Shown one piece after another: positions 59,501 to 64,000 of a DNA stretch of 64,000 nt. Position 1 is the stretch's first letter; every line of letters starts with the position of its first letter. Position numbers and translations under genes: made by a program. The stretch spans positions 23,772,863 through 23,836,862 of the forward strand of contig CM057135.1 in the NCBI GenBank assembly GCA_029964075.1, written 5' to 3'. The notes beneath the pieces were generated by a model. It saw only the letters and a list, made by a program, of their open reading frames with translations. It had not been told where the DNA came from and searched no databases. This stretch comes from Patiria pectinifera. Its lineage: Eukaryota; Echinodermata; Asteroidea; Valvatida; Asterinidae.

Positions 59501-60519
59501 CGGGGGGGGGGGCGACCCCCCCCCCCCCATGAGACCTTGTCGCCCCCCAGTCTCCCCCACCGAGATTTTGAGTTTCTAAAAAAATTATCATTGATCTACA
59601 TGACGCCCCCCCCCATGAAATGTTCCAGAAGAAAAGCAACCACACGACAAAACCCAACAAAGAGCAGTGGTAAACGTTATATACAAGTAAGTTCAAATCC
59701 AAAAGTCTTACAACTTTGCCCCAGATCAGTGCACCTATACCAGACGCGATGAAGAAGCAGCTAAACACAAGTCCTACGACCGTCTGCGACATTCCTTTCG
59801 CTTCAGCCTGCGAAACGTGTGAAAAAAATAACAAATGACCATTTGTTAAAGGGGTATAATGGCGCTGTATGTAATGACGTCATTTTCTGGGTAAATATCA
59901 CAAGTGTAAAGACTACGCTTATATTTGTTTTCCATGGAAGCAATGTAGCAAATTGCCTTTTCTTGACATTCATGATTGTAAAAAGGCAAGTTACGAATTA
60001 AAGCAACGACTTACATGTTCTGATAAAAACTAGCCGATGAATTACAATTGTGTTTTTTTGTAAACCACAAACTTTAGCTGGACAGCGCCCTCATCGGTCG
60101 TCGTTGTAATAAAAGGGGAAAGTGCGACACCAAGCGTGTGCCTCAAAGACGCCATTTGTTTTTATTGTCAACTTGCTTTTGTCCTGTAGTTTAATAGTTG
60201 GCCGCCACTCTTGTTTTGACGTTCGGTTTGTACCCACCTCTGTCGCAAAGAAAACTGAAATGATGGCATAGGAACTCCAAGTTGAGAAGGAAGTCAAACC
60301 CGCGCTGAGAAAGATGATCTTTTGGTGAAAAGTGAACTTCGACCTTGGAGCGGCAGCAGAATCACCATCACTTGCAGCAGCTGGGTTGCTTGGATTTGTG
60401 GGCGTGACATCGAGTGATGTCTCTTGCCATTGGTTGTTTTCCGTGACCTGATCGTTGCCGTTTGGGGTTATGGGCGGGGCATTTAGATTGGACTCTTCTG
60501 ATGGGCTGCGGTCGGCCAT
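32541..60519 (-). CDS. SLC18B1-like: SLC18B1-like MFS transporter, right copy (exons 1-6 and 8-13; exon 7 missing)
   Basis: Exons, minus strand: 60519-60238, 59807-59715, 45153-45080, 44296-44149, 43272-43204, 42911-42824, 39940-39842, 39371-39280, 35280-35185, 34692-34618, 34004-33861, 32625-32541. All have GT-AG borders and compatible phases except the exon 6 to 8 join. The start ATG is supported by an in-frame TAA two codons upstream (60525-60523). Exon 1 gives a polar, Ser/Pro/Asn-rich cytosolic N-terminus and TM1 ending FFATE; exon 2 gives KGMSQTVVGLVFS and TM2. The TM2-TM3 loop GKLPRFGARF resembles MFS motif A, and TLAPVIGG in TM5 resembles motif C. The C-terminus has an acidic dileucine signal, ERVSLL. 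SLC18B1 proteins are vesicular proton-coupled transporters, with polyamine export into vesicles known in mammals; substrate here is inference. Exon 7 (137 nt, TM7) is absent, so this copy as assembled is frameshifted after exon 6. Intron 2 is about 14.5 kb and holds a whole Harbinger element. A different SLC18-related MFS member is possible. Confidence 0.82.
34062..34365. repeat. CAG/CAA trinucleotide repeat in intron 11 (right arm)
   Basis: Reverse complement of 19045-19345 with minor length and base differences, about 55 bp upstream of exon 12 in gene orientation. Confidence 0.95.
37630..37815 (-). repeat. tRNA-derived SINE (right arm, partner of 15597-15780)
   Basis: Minus-strand copy with box B GTTCGAGTCC and the same body; box A is degenerate, as in the left arm. 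Confidence 0.68.
37857..38050 (+). repeat. tRNA-derived SINE (right arm, partner of 15370-15558)
   Basis: Box A GGTCGAGTGGTAAGACG and box B GATCGAGTCTC are intact, followed by the GGTAACACACTGAG body. It diverges head-to-head with the copy at 37630-37815. Confidence 0.72.
40255..40803. mobile_element. MITE B with TTAGCAACGC ends (right arm)
   Basis: This is the counterpart of 12610-13168 in reverse complement, with the same 55-bp imperfect terminal pairing and the two internal TTCACGAA motifs. Confidence 0.72.
41276..41979. mobile_element. Tandem CTTCAAGCAAACTTGA-ended MITEs with long hairpins (right arm)
   Basis: Two adjacent copies, 41276-41500 and about 41600-41830, each run from CTTCAAGC to TCAAGTTTGCTTGAAG. 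Each is followed by a GC-rich palindrome. The second palindrome (41834-41975) has stems of about 70 bp centred on GGCCTTCGGCC. The second copy plus palindrome occupies the place of the 2.6-kb left-arm block that contains exon 7. Confidence 0.7.
41980..42595. mobile_element. MITE A, truncated copy (right arm)
   Basis: This is the reverse complement of 8637-9232. It starts abruptly at 41980, where left-arm homology ends at 9232, so it lacks the terminal motif on that side. The recurrent GTTTTCACGAAG-type motifs are present near 42580, 42405, 42320 and 42200. Confidence 0.75.
44715..44790. repeat. 17-bp tandem repeat, right arm intron
   Basis: About four copies of a GGGGAACATAGGTATTG-type unit, the reverse complement of the left-arm repeat. 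Confidence 0.75.
45370..45463. repeat. (GGTC)n microsatellite, right arm
   Basis: This is a near-perfect 4-bp repeat of about 80-95 bp, expanded relative to 5683-5741. Reading frames of the form VGRSVGRS over it are artefacts of the repeat. Confidence 0.92.
45986..46231. mobile_element. MITE with ~105-bp terminal inverted repeats (right arm)
   Basis: This is the counterpart of 4903-5148 in reverse complement, with the same hairpin-forming layout and scattered base differences. Confidence 0.78.
46327..46980. mobile_element. Short non-autonomous Harbinger derivative abutting the large element
   Basis: The left end GCACCCGATTTCAC and about 130 bp behind it match the left end of the large element (46982 onward). 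The right about 180 bp (46800-46980) match its right end (57262-57440), including GCCGTTGTCAAGG. The interior is unrelated and non-coding. Only one base separates the two elements, so this copy inserted at, or excised and rejoined next to, the terminus of the large one. Confidence 0.8.
47969..48530. mobile_element. MITE with GTCAA-repeat inverted ends (right arm)
   Basis: This is the counterpart of 2606-3165 in reverse orientation, with the same double inverted structure and the same GTCAA-type units inside both ends. Confidence 0.65.
48661..49029. mobile_element. MITE family 1, copy in right arm
   Basis: This is the partner of 2111-2475, with the 3-bp duplication TAT at 48658-48660 and 49030-49032. 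It sits in intron 1 of Harbinger ORF1. Confidence 0.82.
49712..50873 (+). mobile_element. hAT-type non-autonomous element inside Harbinger ORF1 (right arm)
   Basis: The ends are CAGTGATGTAG and, inverted, CAGTGTTGGAG, the usual hAT terminus. It is flanked by perfect 8-bp duplications ACCCCTAC at 49704-49711 and 50874-50881. The interior is non-coding and holds G/C-rich runs of CTTGGCCTTGAGG-type repeats near both ends and a second MITE (50428-50671). It splits exon 3 of ORF1, which reads straight through once the insert and one duplication copy are taken out. Confidence 0.88.
50428..50671. mobile_element. MITE nested in the hAT element (right arm)
   Basis: This is the counterpart of 466-715, with flanking duplications CGTGATGAT at 50419-50427 and 50672-50680. 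The poly-C/poly-A runs just inside the ends differ in length between the arms. Confidence 0.8.
51115..51456. repeat. Two tandem copies of a 171-bp unit after ORF1
   Basis: GCCGTTGAATGTAAAAATTA starts at 51115 and again at 51286, with near-identical sequence following. The left arm is cut by the window inside the first unit. The unit is AT-rich and non-coding. Confidence 0.9.
51457..51840. other. AT-rich interior of the Harbinger element
   Basis: I see no gene, terminal repeat or RNA here. It separates ORF1 from the MITE cluster that precedes the transposase. Confidence 0.6.
51888..52045. repeat. Third copy of the GC-rich hairpin element
   Basis: It contains GGAAAATGTAGTGCGTC and the inverse GACGCACTGCATTTTC around a GTACCACAAGGCC centre, related to 41834-41975 but more diverged. 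It is followed at about 52050 by CTTCAAGTAAACTTGA, and a matching end occurs near 53095, so the element may have been opened by later insertions. Confidence 0.65.
52073..52545. mobile_element. MITE with GCAGACCAGTAAAT ends
   Basis: The inverted ends read ATAGGGTGCAGACCAGTAAAT and, from the right, ATAGGTAGCAGACCAGTAAAT. It is nested in the CTTCAAG-ended element between Harbinger ORF1 and transposase. The 127-codon frame over it (52200-52583) looks like chance, with no recognised domain. Confidence 0.6.
53499..54204 (-). mobile_element. Solo LTR of a retroelement inside the transposase gene
   Basis: 706 bp. On minus it begins TGTAACG and ends CGCCACA, with the 4-bp target duplication ATAT at 53495-53498 and 54205-54208. 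A TATA-like TATAAAAGC (54081-54071) and a downstream AATAAAG (about 53740) give the U3-R-U5 orientation. No internal region remains, so this is a fossil left by recombination between two LTRs. Family is probably Gypsy-type by duplication length (inference). Confidence 0.75.
55400..56228. other. AT-rich intron 1 of the Harbinger transposase
   Basis: No gene or clear repeat is recognised here before the MITE at 56232. Exons 1 and 2 of the transposase lie on either side. Confidence 0.6.
56232..56595. mobile_element. MITE family 1, diverged subfamily member
   Basis: The inverted ends begin GGCC, poly-A, then TATTCGGTCTCTGGTCAG, which is related in layout to but distinct in sequence from the copies at 2111 and 26714. 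The 3-bp duplication is TAA (56229-56231, 56596-56598). It lies within the large intron of the Harbinger transposase. Confidence 0.82.
57456..57881. mobile_element. Putative MITE with GTGCGTTCGATTACTTC ends
   Basis: A perfect 17-bp inverted repeat lies at 57456-57472 and 57865-57881, immediately outside the right end of the Harbinger element. The interior holds a smaller inverted pair (GTAACCGACTCGCCGAGCCGGTTAC region, about 57557-57582) and no coding sequence. Target duplication not clear. Confidence 0.6.
58090..59460. other. Intron 2 sequence without recognised genes
   Basis: Only short chance reading frames are visible. A GTGGCGTAGC-type motif near 58450 resembles the start of common G-rich MITEs, but no second end is evident. 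Confidence 0.6.
59489..59620. mobile_element. Short G-run MITE fragment
   Basis: It starts CAGTGGCGTAGCCACG followed by G and C homopolymers, a widespread non-autonomous transposon end. A second C-run near 59608 may belong to it. It lies about 95 bp downstream of transporter exon 2 in gene orientation. Confidence 0.45.
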
Positions 60520-60965
60520 GCTTTATTCACGAAACACCTCGTTCTGAGTTGTGCTGTGATATATTATTATTCAATTCGTAGATTCTTCGGGGAAAGTGAA
60601 AAGAAACAATAACTGTCCAAAACAATTTGGTGCATGTATACGTTATAATATTTTGCATAGTTCTTAACATATCGGCCCCATTTATAATTGTAGGGTGTTA
60701 ATGCCGAACACAGATGAACTGTAATGTCTGGCAAACTGCATTCTCATATAAAGCCGGCTTGGTTCAAATATTAGATGCCAGACTTTACTCAGACTGAAGC
60801 ATATTGTAATACTTAAGAATAATTTCAAACAAATCAGCCTCTTACTCGATCCCTTTTGTGAAACGGTGTTTTTTTTTAACAAAACTCCCCACAACTTCCA
60901 ACATGTAAAACAACAACATAAACAAAATCTCAGACTACTGCGCCAACCTACATTTACCGTGCGGA

Positions 60966-63770
<2,805 letters not shown>

Positions 63771-64000
63771 AGACAATGAATTGCAACAAAACTATTACAA
63801 AAGGTATCCAATCATTAACAACCAAAAATAGGCCACTGCGGACATATAGGAAGCTCTAGCTCTGCTTAATCAACTTCCAAATTCTATTTTGGTTTTGGGG
63901 TACTGAATGGCAAGCACAGCTGTCACTGCAGCAGTTTGTGCAGTGAAAATTTACCTGTGTGTTTAAACAGTTTTTAATATTATTTAATATTTGCCATTAA
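63771..64000. other. Window end without recognised features
   Basis: AT-rich sequence following the last array unit. I see no gene, repeat or RNA. Confidence 0.6.

Overview
The window is animal nuclear DNA: spliced genes with GT-AG introns, roughly 40% GC by eye, and dense transposons, microsatellites and MITEs. The repeat content and the mosaic of Harbinger, hAT, LINE, tRNA-SINE and LTR elements fit a marine invertebrate, possibly a deuterostome. That is inference; no species can be named from the sequence.

The dominant structure is a giant inverted duplication. Positions 1-25547 reappear in reverse complement at 26491-51136, with about 1-3% mismatch by eye plus several transposon-sized indels. 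The centre holds about 440 bp of unpaired sequence and exactly 500 Ns (25991-26490). The left arm is cut by the window start, so its true outer end is not visible. Either two haplotypes were scaffolded head to head across the gap (my preferred reading), or this is a real palindrome.

The one recognisable host gene is a 12-transmembrane major facilitator transporter of the SLC18B1 type. On the minus strand it runs from 60519 (exons 1-2, outside the duplication) through the right arm to 32541. The left arm carries exons 3-13 on the plus strand. Exon 7 (10615-10751, the seventh membrane segment) exists only in the left arm. In the right arm about 2.6 kb containing it is replaced by about 380 bp of MITE sequence. 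The thirteen exons taken together total 1482 nt, exactly 494 codons. Without exon 7 the right copy loses frame.

Intron 2 of the right copy holds a roughly 10.5 kb Harbinger-type DNA transposon (46982-57440). It has a Myb/SANT-like ORF1 on the plus strand, a HARBI1-like transposase on the minus strand, and long arrays of an ACGACGCGTCGT-like motif at both ends. It is broken, and it is itself invaded by a hAT element in ORF1 (8-bp target duplication), a solo LTR in a transposase intron, and several MITEs. A short derivative of the same family sits against its left end.

The inner parts of the arms, next to the gap, hold a broken LTR retroelement with a gag zinc knuckle and protease-like region. 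In the right arm three MITEs are inserted into it that are absent from the left. Introns also carry a split LINE, a head-to-head tRNA-derived SINE pair, CTG, GGTC and other tandem repeats, and MITEs that share a recurrent GTTTTCACGAAG motif. The right end (60966-63770) is a four-copy tandem array of about 0.7-kb units, each starting with a TCTG microsatellite.
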